From assembly GCA_026169535.1 (NCBI GenBank), contig JAPFCU010000030.1:1-37770 (forward strand): DNA of 37,770 bases, in the 5' to 3' direction. How positions within the stretch are numbered: position 1 is the first letter of the stretch; each line of letters starts with the position of its first letter. Below, in pieces: positions 16,063-24,023 of this stretch. Below the pieces are notes generated by a model, which did no database searches, was not told where the DNA came from, and saw nothing but the letters and a program-made list of their open reading frames with translations. The stretch comes from Blautia sp. (lineage in GTDB: Bacteria > Bacillota > Clostridia > Lachnospirales > Lachnospiraceae). Both the position numbers and the translations under genes were made by a program.

Positions 16063-17484
16063 ATGAGCGATAAATACGAAGATGAAGTGACTTTAGAGGA
16101 AGATCGTGAGGAGCAGGAAGATCATAAACACGAACCAGAGAAATTCTGCACCCTTTGCCGGAGATCCGAACGTCAGGCAGGAAGAATGATCGATCTTCCC
16201 AATAATATACATATCTGCTCTGACTGTATGCAGAAGAGCTTTGATACGATGAATACTCAGATGAGCAATGGAAACTTTAACTACAGTGATCTTTTAAATA
16301 TGCCGGGAGTAAGTATGATCGATCTGGGAAGTTTCCAAAATCAGATGAACCAGCCGAAAAAAGCGCCTAAGAAGAAAAAAGAAGCGAAACCTGTTCTGGA
16401 TCTGAAAAAGATCCCGGCTCCCCATAAAATCAAGGCTACCCTTGACGAGTATGTGATAGGTCAGGAACATGCCAAAAAAGTGATGTCTGTTGCGGTTTAT
16501 AACCACTATAAAAGAGTTGCCACAGACACTATGGATGAGATTGATATTGAGAAGTCAAACATGTTGATGATCGGACCTACTGGAAGCGGAAAGACGTATC
16601 TGGTAAAGACTCTTGCCAAACTTCTGGATGTGCCTCTTGCTATTGCAGATGCCACTTCACTGACGGAGGCAGGCTATATCGGAGATGATATTGAAAGCGT
16701 AGTATCCAAGCTTCTGGCAGCTGCAGACAATGATGTGGAAAAGGCAGAACATGGAATCATTTTTATTGACGAGATCGATAAGATTGCAAAGAAGAAAAAT
16801 ACAAATCAGAGAGATGTCAGCGGAGAGGCTGTACAGCAGGGAATGCTGAAACTGCTGGAGGGAAGCGATGTGGAGGTTCCGGTGGGAGCCAACAGTAAAA
16901 ATGCGATGGTTCCTCTGACAACTGTCAATACAAGGAATATTCTTTTTATCTGCGGCGGAGCGTTCCCGGATCTGGAGAGCATCATAAAAGAGAGGCTTAA
17001 TAAACAGGCATCTATTGGCTTTTATGCAGATCTGAAGGATAAGTATGATGATGATCCGCATCTTCTTGAAAAGGTAACGGTAGATGATATCCGCAATTTT
17101 GGAATGATACCGGAGTTTATCGGACGTCTGCCTATTATTTTCACTTTGGAGGGACTTTCTGAGGATATGCTGGTAAAAATCCTTAAAGAGCCAAAGAATG
17201 CTATTTTGAAGCAGTATCAGAAGCTTCTGGCACTGGATGAGGTGAAACTGGAGTTTGATGAAGGTGCGCTTCATGCCATTGCGGCCAAAGCTATGGAGAA
17301 AAAGACAGGTGCAAGAGCTTTGAGGGCTATTTTGGAAGAATACATGCTGGATATTATGTATGAAATTCCTAAGGATGACAGCATCGGTCAGGTGGTGATC
17401 ACCAGAGAATATATTGAGGGAAACGGAGGTCCTATGATCCTTTTAAGGGGACAGGAGGTTCCGCTTCTGGAAACTGCACAGTAG
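16063..17484 (+). CDS. ClpX-like AAA+ ATPase with N-terminal zinc-binding domain
   Basis: A 473-residue ClpX-type unfoldase, somewhat longer than usual (about 420-430). The acidic N-terminus precedes a C4 zinc domain with FCTLCRR and HICSDCM. The AAA+ module has Walker A GPTGSGKT, the pore loop region AGYIGDDIES (GYVG in standard ClpX), Walker B IIFIDEIDKIA, the arginine-finger stretch IPEFIGRLPI and sensor 2 KTGARALRAI. The ClpP-docking tripeptide IGF is present in QASIGFY, so ClpP partnering is possible. An AAAGGAG site sets the start. No clpP or tig is next to it, which suggests a paralogue beside a housekeeping ClpXP elsewhere. A small zinc-ribbon gene follows after 22 bases. Confidence 0.88.
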   Translation: MSDKYEDEVTLEEDREEQEDHKHEPEKFCTLCRRSERQAGRMIDLPNNIHICSDCMQKSFDTMNTQMSNGNFNYSDLLNMPGVSMIDLGSFQNQMNQPKKAPKKKKEAKPVLDLKKIPAPHKIKATLDEYVIGQEHAKKVMSVAVYNHYKRVATDTMDEIDIEKSNMLMIGPTGSGKTYLVKTLAKLLDVPLAIADATSLTEAGYIGDDIESVVSKLLAAADNDVEKAEHGIIFIDEIDKIAKKKNTNQRDVSGEAVQQGMLKLLEGSDVEVPVGANSKNAMVPLTTVNTRNILFICGGAFPDLESIIKERLNKQASIGFYADLKDKYDDDPHLLEKVTVDDIRNFGMIPEFIGRLPIIFTLEGLSEDMLVKILKEPKNAILKQYQKLLALDEVKLEFDEGALHAIAAKAMEKKTGARALRAILEEYMLDIMYEIPKDDSIGQVVITREYIEGNGGPMILLRGQEVPLLETAQ

Positions 17485-17506
17485 ATCAGAAAGAAGGTTA
17501 TCTGTT

Positions 17507-18013
17507 ATGGCAAAAGAATTTTTTCAGGAATTTGGTGAAGCGTTTACAAAAACAATGCGTGATATTGGGGAACGGGCAGAATCTTTTTACAGTGAACAAA
17601 AACTGAGAAATAAGATTTCCGGTGAGGAAAAGCAGATCTGTAAAATCATGGAAGAACTGGGAAAGATCATTTACAGACGCTATAAAGACGGCGTCCCGCT
17701 GGAAGATATGCAGAGACGTCTCTGTGAGCAGATTGAACAGCGTATGGACAGGATCGGTCAGTATAAAGAGGCTATTGCCGGTGTAAAAGAAAAGAAAGTA
17801 TGCCCTTCCTGTGGAATTACAGTAGAAGCAGGGATGGCTTTCTGTCCTCACTGTGGAGCTGCCTGTACCACGAAAGAACAGGAAGAACAGGCAGGAACAG
17901 TAGTTGCAGAGGTATCCGCAGAAGAGCCGGAAACAGTGGAAGAAGAAACCCTGTCAGAGGAGTCTGAGACGGAGGAGGACGGATCTGCAGCAGAAAGAAA
18001 AGAAACAGAGTAA
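17507..18013 (+). CDS. Zinc-ribbon protein of unknown function
   Basis: A 168-residue protein: a charged, helical first half (about 1-95) with heptad-like spacing suggestive of coiled coil, then a double CxxC zinc ribbon (CPSCGITVEAG, FCPHCGAAC at about 101-122), then a strongly acidic Glu-rich tail (about 125-168). No membrane segment or signal peptide is visible. Similar clostridial proteins are annotated only as zinc-ribbon domain proteins. It is 22 bases after the ClpX-like gene and 18 bases before the hydrolase gene on the same strand, so an operon is likely. I cannot assign a function. Confidence 0.75.
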   Translation: MAKEFFQEFGEAFTKTMRDIGERAESFYSEQKLRNKISGEEKQICKIMEELGKIIYRRYKDGVPLEDMQRRLCEQIEQRMDRIGQYKEAIAGVKEKKVCPSCGITVEAGMAFCPHCGAACTTKEQEEQAGTVVAEVSAEEPETVEEETLSEESETEEDGSAAERKETE

Positions 18014-18031
18014 AACAGGGGGAAGAGGGAA

Positions 18032-19363
18032 ATGAGAGAGAAAAAATATGACAGAAAAAACAGAAGGGGCAGGCTTATAAGGAGCTTGCTCCTTATAATT
18101 CTGGCATTTGCACTGACAGCAGGGACAGTTACAGTTATGCCTTCGGCAATAGAAGTATCTGCAGCGTCAAAAAAGAAGACAAAGATTCGTTTGGAAGGAA
18201 GAAGCGGTCGTTATATTATTGATACAGGATATAACTGGTGGCTGAAAGACAAGAACGGAAAAAGAGTTACAGGATTTCAATATATTAAGGTTCCAAAAGG
18301 GAAAAGACTGAAATCCGGATATTATATGTTTGACAGTAAAGGCTGTCTGTGCAAGAAAAAACAGTTTCATAAGCTGGACAAAACAATTGCAGGAAGAACT
18401 TTTAAAGGAACATATTATTTTGGAGATACAAATGGGCGCCTGTACAGAAAGGCCGGATGGAAAGTAATAAACGGCCAGAAATATCTACTGTCTTCTTTTG
18501 GAAGACGATATGAAAACTGCTGGAGATCAGGATACTATCTTTTGTCCAATGGAACTATAGCAAGAAGCAGAAAGCTTCCGGATGGGACCTGGGTGGATTG
18601 TAACGGACGGAGATGTACAGAGGCAGATATGACGCTGAATGGGCTGAAAAAGAAGCTTGGCAGTATGGTGAAGGGGTACAGCGGTTCCTGGTCTGTGTAT
18701 GTGAAGAATCTGGAGAATGGGGCAATGATCAATATAAACGACACAGCCATGTATCCGGCAAGTACCATAAAAGCCTTTGTTATGGCGTCTACTTTTGATC
18801 AGATTAAACGGGGAAAACTCAGGTATAATTCCACTATAAAAAGTCTTCTTAACAGTATGATCACGGTAAGTGATAATGAGGCTTATAATCAGCTGGTAAG
18901 ATATAACAGCAGATCAAGAAGTTTTGTCAGCGGCACAAAGACAGTAAACCAGTATCTTAAGAAAAATGGTTATACAAAGACCGGCTGTCACAGCAGTCTT
19001 CATCCATCTGCTTCGGCATTTACAAGTGACGGACAAAGAAATATCGCTTCCGCAAAAGACTGCGGAGTGCTTTTGGAACGTATTTACAAAGGAACCTGTG
19101 TTTCATCGAAATATTCCAGAGAAATGAAGAATCTTTTGCTGAGACAGACTCGCAGATGGAAGATACCGGCAGGAGTTCCGGCAGGAGTCCGTGTTGCAAA
19201 TAAAACAGGGGAGACTTCCAGTGTACAGCATGATATGGCAATTGTTTACGGTAAAAAGACAGATTACATTATCTGTGTATTTTCTTCTACTGGAAATGAA
19301 GGTTATGCGGTTCCGAGAATACGGAATATTTCCAGGACCGTTTATAATTATCTGAATAAGTAA
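18032..19363 (+). CDS. Secreted beta-lactamase-fold serine hydrolase with N-terminal wall-binding-like repeats
   Basis: A 443-residue protein with a basic N-terminus and signal peptide or anchor (about 13-45). A basic region rich in Gly, Tyr and Trp follows (about 55-195, for example SGYYMFDSKGCLCKKKQFHK), resembling choline/glucan-binding repeats that attach to the wall. The C-terminal class A beta-lactamase-like domain (about 205-440) has the nucleophile motif in YPASTIKAF (SxxK), SDNEAYNQL (SDN) and ANKTGETSS (KTG). All three catalytic boxes are intact. Proteins of this type may be D,D-peptidases or penicillin-interacting hydrolases rather than resistance enzymes; which is unclear. The gene belongs to the run 17507-21060. 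Confidence 0.82.
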   Translation: MREKKYDRKNRRGRLIRSLLLIILAFALTAGTVTVMPSAIEVSAASKKKTKIRLEGRSGRYIIDTGYNWWLKDKNGKRVTGFQYIKVPKGKRLKSGYYMFDSKGCLCKKKQFHKLDKTIAGRTFKGTYYFGDTNGRLYRKAGWKVINGQKYLLSSFGRRYENCWRSGYYLLSNGTIARSRKLPDGTWVDCNGRRCTEADMTLNGLKKKLGSMVKGYSGSWSVYVKNLENGAMININDTAMYPASTIKAFVMASTFDQIKRGKLRYNSTIKSLLNSMITVSDNEAYNQLVRYNSRSRSFVSGTKTVNQYLKKNGYTKTGCHSSLHPSASAFTSDGQRNIASAKDCGVLLERIYKGTCVSSKYSREMKNLLLRQTRRWKIPAGVPAGVRVANKTGETSSVQHDMAIVYGKKTDYIICVFSSTGNEGYAVPRIRNISRTVYNYLNK

Positions 19364-19380
19364 GAACAGGGGATAAGTCA

Positions 19381-21060
19381 ATGCACCTTTCAGCAGGATT
19401 TAAAAACAGAAGAGAGAAAACAGCTGCCGCTATTGGTTTAAATGTACTGGCTATGGCGGTGCTTGTTCTGATTATGCGTCCGTCCTTTGAGACAAATGAT
19501 GATATTGTCTTTGCAGAGTTTGGAAGTGGACTGAGAGGTGTGAAAACTCCTCACCTTATCTTCCAGAATTATTTTCTTGGAATCATCTATCGGATTTTAT
19601 ATGAGATTACAGGAAGACTGCCATGGTATACGATAGTTCAGTATGCTGTATTGCTGGCGGCTTTCAGTGCAGTGACCTATGTGCTTATAAACAGGCTGGA
19701 AGGATATTCCGGCCTGTATCTGTCTGTAGCTCTGCTCTGTGTATTTGGATATGAGGGTTATATTCATATCCAGTTTACCAAGACTGCCGGAATTGCAGCA
19801 GCGGCAGCGGTCTTTCTTTTATTTCATGTGATCACTTCTGAGAAATTCTGTATCTGGGAATTTCTTGTGGGGATCCTGCTGGGGATTTTTGGTTTTATGT
19901 ATCGGGAAGACCAGTTTTTTGCAAGTTCGGCGTTGATGGCAGGGATTGGTGTTTATTTTCTTCTGACTCTGAAAAAGTATTTTCCCGAAAAAACAGGAAA
20001 AAGATTAGGAATATGCGTGGGAACGTTTGGATGTCTGCTTCTGGCTGTTTTTGCAGCAGACAGAGCGGATGCCTTTATGTACAGGAGTCCTCAGTGGCAG
20101 GAGTATCAGGAGTTTAATCGTATGAGATCCAGACTTCTGGATTACGGATTTCCGGACTATGATACAAACAGGACACTTTATAAGGAACTGGGAATCAGTG
20201 AAGAAGCATTACAGTTGTATAAAACCTGGAACTTTAATGATCCGGAAAAATTTACTGCAGAAGTTATGGAAAAGCTGGTGGAGCAAAAACCGGAAAGAAA
20301 TGTTTCCGGATCTCAGATGCTGCATTTTATAAAAAGATTTCCGGGAGATGCTGGGAAACTGACAGCCGCTTATGTGGCACTGCTGATCTTTATATTATGG
20401 CTGATCTTTGGGAAAAAGAATGCAGCAGGTATTGTTTCACTTTTGACAGAAATATTTATTTTGGCAGGAGTTTATTTTTATTTATATTTCCAGGGCAGAT
20501 ATATGGTGAACCGGGTGGATGTGGGACTGTGGTTCAGTGTATGTCTCACAATGCTGTGGATTTTTGGGGAATCCCTGAGAAGCAGAAGAGGAATTGCTGA
20601 TTCTGCCGGGGTTATTTTATGTATCATTGGAATTCTTGCCAGTCAGAGTTTCTGGCATACAGATTATAGAATTGCTACGACAGAAATCCCTAAAGCCCGG
20701 ATAAGTCAGAGAGCGGTCCTGGAAACTATCGGAACAGATAAAGATCATGTATATCTGGCAAAAAGCGGTACAGTGTCAGAAATTGTCTGCTATGGACCGT
20801 TTGACCGAATGCCGGAGAATCTCCTGGATAATCTTTACTGGTTTGGAGGATGGGAGTGCTGTACTCCGGGATTTATAAAAGAAATGAAAGAGCACGGAAT
20901 TGTAAATCCATACAAGGATATGATAGGAAATGAAAACGTATATCTGATCGATGACAACATAGATCTGACGGTTGAATATATCCGTGAGAATTATGATGCA
21001 CATGCAGAAGCCGTATTTGTCAGGACTCTGGGAAATGTGGATCTGTATCAGATTAAATAA
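19381..21060 (+). CDS. Polytopic membrane protein of unknown function
   Basis: A 559-residue protein with about ten predicted hydrophobic segments over the first 430 residues and a soluble end (about 440-559). The early extracytoplasmic loop with SFETNDDIVFAEFGSG contains acidic residues after the first helix, as in GT-C glycosyltransferases of the membrane. That similarity is only in plan and I do not recognise a named family. It starts 17 bases after the hydrolase gene, with GGGGAT as a weak ribosome site, and is followed by a 7-bp hairpin (21062-21090) without a T run. An envelope role is inferred from neighbours. Confidence 0.7.
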   Translation: MHLSAGFKNRREKTAAAIGLNVLAMAVLVLIMRPSFETNDDIVFAEFGSGLRGVKTPHLIFQNYFLGIIYRILYEITGRLPWYTIVQYAVLLAAFSAVTYVLINRLEGYSGLYLSVALLCVFGYEGYIHIQFTKTAGIAAAAAVFLLFHVITSEKFCIWEFLVGILLGIFGFMYREDQFFASSALMAGIGVYFLLTLKKYFPEKTGKRLGICVGTFGCLLLAVFAADRADAFMYRSPQWQEYQEFNRMRSRLLDYGFPDYDTNRTLYKELGISEEALQLYKTWNFNDPEKFTAEVMEKLVEQKPERNVSGSQMLHFIKRFPGDAGKLTAAYVALLIFILWLIFGKKNAAGIVSLLTEIFILAGVYFYLYFQGRYMVNRVDVGLWFSVCLTMLWIFGESLRSRRGIADSAGVILCIIGILASQSFWHTDYRIATTEIPKARISQRAVLETIGTDKDHVYLAKSGTVSEIVCYGPFDRMPENLLDNLYWFGGWECCTPGFIKEMKEHGIVNPYKDMIGNENVYLIDDNIDLTVEYIRENYDAHAEAVFVRTLGNVDLYQIK

Positions 21061-21110
21061 ATGTTACTGTTCACTTTGTTTATAGTAACAAATAAATCTC
21101 AATGATTTCA

Positions 21111-21139
21111 TTGCATTTCTCTGTGGGATGAGGTATGCT
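21111..21139 (+). promoter_or_regulatory. Promoter of the sodium symporter gene
   Basis: TTGCAT (21111-21116), 17-base spacer, TATGCT (21134-21139). The -10 lies in a small TATGCT/AGCATA hairpin. Confidence 0.6.
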
Positions 21140-21174
21140 AGAAAAGCATATATTTTCAGGAGAGAGGAAAGACA

Positions 21175-22530
21175 ATGGAAAAAAAGAGAGGAAGTTTTAC
21201 TGACAAGCTGGGCTTTGTCCTGGCAGCTGCAGGCTCGGCAGTGGGTCTGGGTAACTTATGGAGGTTTCCGTATCTTGCGGCAAAACACGGAGGCGGAATT
21301 TTCCTGCTGATCTACTTGATACTTGCAGTTACCTTTGGATTTGCCCTGATGGTTACAGAAATTGCACTTGGACGAAAGACAAGACTAAGCGCAGTAGGTG
21401 CATATCCGGCGCTTGATAAAAGATTTAAGTTTTTGGGATATCTGTCCAGTGTGATTCCGTTTTTGATCACACCTTATTACTGCGTGATCGGCGGATGGGT
21501 ACTGAAATATCTGGTAGTATTTCTTACCGGCCAGGTATCCAGTGCAGCTACAGATGAATTTTTTACAGGCTACATTGCACAGCCGGCGGCTCCGGTTATT
21601 TTCTTTGTTATTTACGTAACAGTTGGAATGGTAGCAGTGCTCCTTGGAGTGGAAGGCGGAATTGAGAAGGCAAGTAAGTTCATGATGCCGGTTCTTGTAG
21701 TGATGACTATTTTTATTTCTGTATTCAGTCTGATGCAGCCGGGAGCAATGGAAGGCCTTCGTTATTACCTGCTTCCTGATTTTTCAAGATTCAGTGCGAC
21801 TACTGTTATGGCAGCTATGGGACAGCTGTTTTATTCTATGTCTCTTGCCATGGGAATTATGATCACTTATGGTTCCTATATGAAAAAAGAGACAAATCTG
21901 GAGAAATCTGTTCGTCAGATTGAGATTTTTGACACAGGAATTGCTTTTATGGCAGGTCTTATGATTATTCCGGCTGTATTTGCTTTTTCCGGCGGAAGTG
22001 AAGAAGCCCTTGGAAAAGGTCCAAGTCTGATGTTTATCACATTACCAAAAGTATTTGACAACATGAAGTTTGGTACACTGGTAGGTGCAGCTTTCTTCCT
22101 GCTGGTATTGTTTGCGGCACTGACTTCTTCTATTTCACTGACAGAGACTCTGGTTTCTATCGTAGTAGATAAGTTTAAATTCAGCAGAAAAAAAGCCTGC
22201 GGAGTTGTCTATGCATGGCTTCTTGCACTGGGAATCCCGGTTTCTCTGGGATTTGGAATCTGGAGCTTTATCAAGCCTCTTGGAATGAGTCTTCTGGATT
22301 TCTTTGATTTTACCAGCAACAGTGTGCTGATGCCGATCGCTGCTATCGGTACCTGTATCTTTGTAGGTTTTGTGATCAAGCCAAAGACACTTATTGAAGA
22401 GGTAGAGGTAAACGGCAAGTTTAAGATGAAAAAGTTTTATTCCATTATGATCAAATATATTGCTCCGGTATGTCTGGTGGCAATCCTGATCTTTGCCGTA
22501 ATGGAGGCCCTGGGAATGATCACCGTATAG
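21175..22530 (+). CDS. Neurotransmitter:sodium symporter (NSS) family transporter
   Basis: A 451-residue, about 11-12 helix LeuT-fold transporter. The hallmark AAGSAVGLGNLWRFPYLAA in helix 1 carries the sodium and substrate contacts, and FFLLVLFAALTSSISLTE matches helix 8 with the Ser residues of the second sodium site. The family imports amino acids or related amines with sodium. Length is normal for bacterial NSS proteins. The start is set by GGAGAGAGG. It appears monocistronic with its own promoter. The substrate cannot be told; Trp, Tyr, Met and Ala transporters share these motifs. Confidence 0.92.
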   Translation: MEKKRGSFTDKLGFVLAAAGSAVGLGNLWRFPYLAAKHGGGIFLLIYLILAVTFGFALMVTEIALGRKTRLSAVGAYPALDKRFKFLGYLSSVIPFLITPYYCVIGGWVLKYLVVFLTGQVSSAATDEFFTGYIAQPAAPVIFFVIYVTVGMVAVLLGVEGGIEKASKFMMPVLVVMTIFISVFSLMQPGAMEGLRYYLLPDFSRFSATTVMAAMGQLFYSMSLAMGIMITYGSYMKKETNLEKSVRQIEIFDTGIAFMAGLMIIPAVFAFSGGSEEALGKGPSLMFITLPKVFDNMKFGTLVGAAFFLLVLFAALTSSISLTETLVSIVVDKFKFSRKKACGVVYAWLLALGIPVSLGFGIWSFIKPLGMSLLDFFDFTSNSVLMPIAAIGTCIFVGFVIKPKTLIEEVEVNGKFKMKKFYSIMIKYIAPVCLVAILIFAVMEALGMITV

Positions 22531-22599
22531 GGGATTCGGAGCCAAAAATAACGAAAAATAAAAAAATTGAAATTTTTTGAAAAAAATTTAAAAATCCTA

Positions 22600-22628
22600 T
22601 TGACTTTTACTGTAACATGAGTTATTAT
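22600..22628 (+). promoter_or_regulatory. tRNA-Leu promoter
   Basis: TTGACT (22600-22605), 17-base spacer, TATTAT (22623-22628), about 40 bases before the tRNA. Confidence 0.75.
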
Positions 22629-22668
22629 AATCAAGCAGTCGCGAGAGAGCGGCTGGTCAATAGGAAAT

Positions 22669-22752
22669 GCAGGAGTGGCGGAATTGGCAGACGCGCAGGC
22701 TTCAGGTGCCTGTGGTCGCAAGATCGTGTGGGTTCAAGTCCCATCTCCTGCA
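22669..22752 (+). tRNA. tRNA-Leu (anticodon CAG)
   Basis: An 84-base type II tRNA. Acceptor GCAGGAG pairs with CTCCTGC and the discriminator is A; CCA is not encoded. D-loop AATTGGCAGA, anticodon arm CAGGC-TTCAGGT-GCCTG with CAG at the anticodon, a long variable arm (TGGTCGCAAGATCGT) and the T-arm with GGTTCAAGTC are all present. It reads CUG. Confidence 0.97.
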
Positions 22753-22764
22753 TTATTTTTTTAT

Positions 22765-22804
22765 ATCGGGAAGCCCCTAGTTCAGCTGGGTTTCCCGATT
22801 TTTT
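22765..22804 (+). terminator. Terminator of tRNA-Leu
   Basis: ATCGGGAAGCCC (22765-22776) pairs with GGGTTTCCCGAT (22788-22799), 12 pairs with one wobble, followed by a T run to 22804. Confidence 0.9.
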
Positions 22805-22878
22805 ACTATTCTTATTTTCTGAAAATTCCACAAGAATTATTTTAAGCAAAACTTAATTTTTTTTAGTGTCAGTTTGTG

Positions 22879-22907
22879 TTGAAAAACAAAATCGCTTGTG
22901 ATACAAT
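22879..22907 (+). promoter_or_regulatory. carAB promoter
   Basis: TTGAAA (22879-22884), 17-base spacer, TACAAT (22902-22907). The leader is short (about 35 bases), with no visible PyrR site or attenuator. Confidence 0.75.
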
Positions 22908-22946
22908 CTTGAAGATTTAGGATAAAACAAGAGAAAGGGAGATTGT

Positions 22947-24023
22947 ATGAAAGCATTTCTGATATTAGAAGATGGCCATGTATTTACAGGAACAAGTATT
23001 GGCTCTACAAGGGAAGTTATCAGTGAGATCGTTTTTAACACTTCCATGGCAGGTTACCTGGAAGTCATGTCAGACCCAACTTATCTGGGACAGGCAGTTT
23101 GTATGACATATCCGTTAATTGGAAACTACGGAATCTGTTATGAAGACCAGGAATCCAGAAGCACATGGGTTGACGGAGTGATCGTCCGTGAATTATCTCG
23201 TATCCCAAGCAACTTCAGATGCGTGGACACAATCCAGCATTTCTTAACAAAACATGATATTCCAGGTATTGCCGGAATTGATACCAGAGCCCTGACCAGA
23301 ATTTTACGTGAAAAAGGTACCATGAACGGTATGATTACTGTTGAGGAAAATTATGATCTGAACACAATCATCCCACGTTTAAAAGCATATAAAAAAGAAA
23401 ATGCTGTAGAAACAGTCAGCTGTCGCGAAAAGAAGCTTGTAAAAGGCAATGGAGCAAAGGTTGCACTGATGGACTTTGGAGTAAGAAAAAGTCTTGTGGA
23501 GGCTCTTACACAGAGAGGATGCCAGGTAACAGTATATCCAGCACAGACTTCCGTAGAAACAATTCTGAAAGATGCTCCGGATGGAGTCCTTCTCAGCAAT
23601 GGTCCTGGGGATCCGAAAGCAAATCCTTCTATTATAGAAGAAATAAAGAAACTTTATGAATCTGAAATTCCTGTTATGGGAATTGGTCTTGGACATCAGC
23701 TTATGGCTCTTGCTGCAGGCGGAGATACCCGTAAAATGAAATGCGGACACAGGGGAAGCAATTATCCGGTAAAAGGACTGGAGACAGGAATGACTTATAT
23801 TTCTTCTCAGAGTCATGGATATGAAGTAGATGCGACTGTACTGGAAGAGAAGAATATTGCGAAAGCTTCTTTTGTAAATGTAAACGATGGCACAAATGAA
23901 GGTCTGGATTATATCGGAAAGAAAATCTTTACTGTTCAGTTCCAGCCGGCAGCCAGCGAAGGTGTACAGTATACAAGTTTCTTATACAATAAATTTGTGG
24001 AAATGATGGGAGGGAATAAATAA
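22947..24023 (+). CDS. carA: Carbamoyl phosphate synthase small subunit with degenerate glutaminase site
   Basis: A 358-residue CarA. The N-terminal domain (about 1-150) is normal, with GVIVRELSRIPSNFR and GIAGIDTRALTRILREKGTM. The C-terminal class I glutamine amidotransferase domain (about 168-355) keeps the fold motifs LLSNGPGDP and LGHQLMALAAGG. The nucleophile Cys of the usual GICLGHQ is Gly here (MGIGLGHQL), and the His and Glu of the usual HPEAS are Gln and Ala (FQPAASEG). QNHG is QSHG. All three triad residues are therefore missing, so glutamine hydrolysis is not expected. By analogy with vertebrate CPS1, also without the Cys, the complex may use free ammonia. It overlaps carB by one base. 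The substitutions lie in clean sequence, without frameshift. Confidence 0.93.
   Translation: MKAFLILEDGHVFTGTSIGSTREVISEIVFNTSMAGYLEVMSDPTYLGQAVCMTYPLIGNYGICYEDQESRSTWVDGVIVRELSRIPSNFRCVDTIQHFLTKHDIPGIAGIDTRALTRILREKGTMNGMITVEENYDLNTIIPRLKAYKKENAVETVSCREKKLVKGNGAKVALMDFGVRKSLVEALTQRGCQVTVYPAQTSVETILKDAPDGVLLSNGPGDPKANPSIIEEIKKLYESEIPVMGIGLGHQLMALAAGGDTRKMKCGHRGSNYPVKGLETGMTYISSQSHGYEVDATVLEEKNIAKASFVNVNDGTNEGLDYIGKKIFTVQFQPAASEGVQYTSFLYNKFVEMMGGNK

Noticed and set aside
22669-22752. tRNA-Leu as an integration site for a mobile element
   Set aside because: No integrase, no direct repeat of the tRNA end flanking a block, and the genes on both sides are housekeeping.
22617-22856. 79-residue frame spanning tRNA-Leu
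   Set aside because: It reads through the tRNA and its terminator; the RNA gene explains the sequence.
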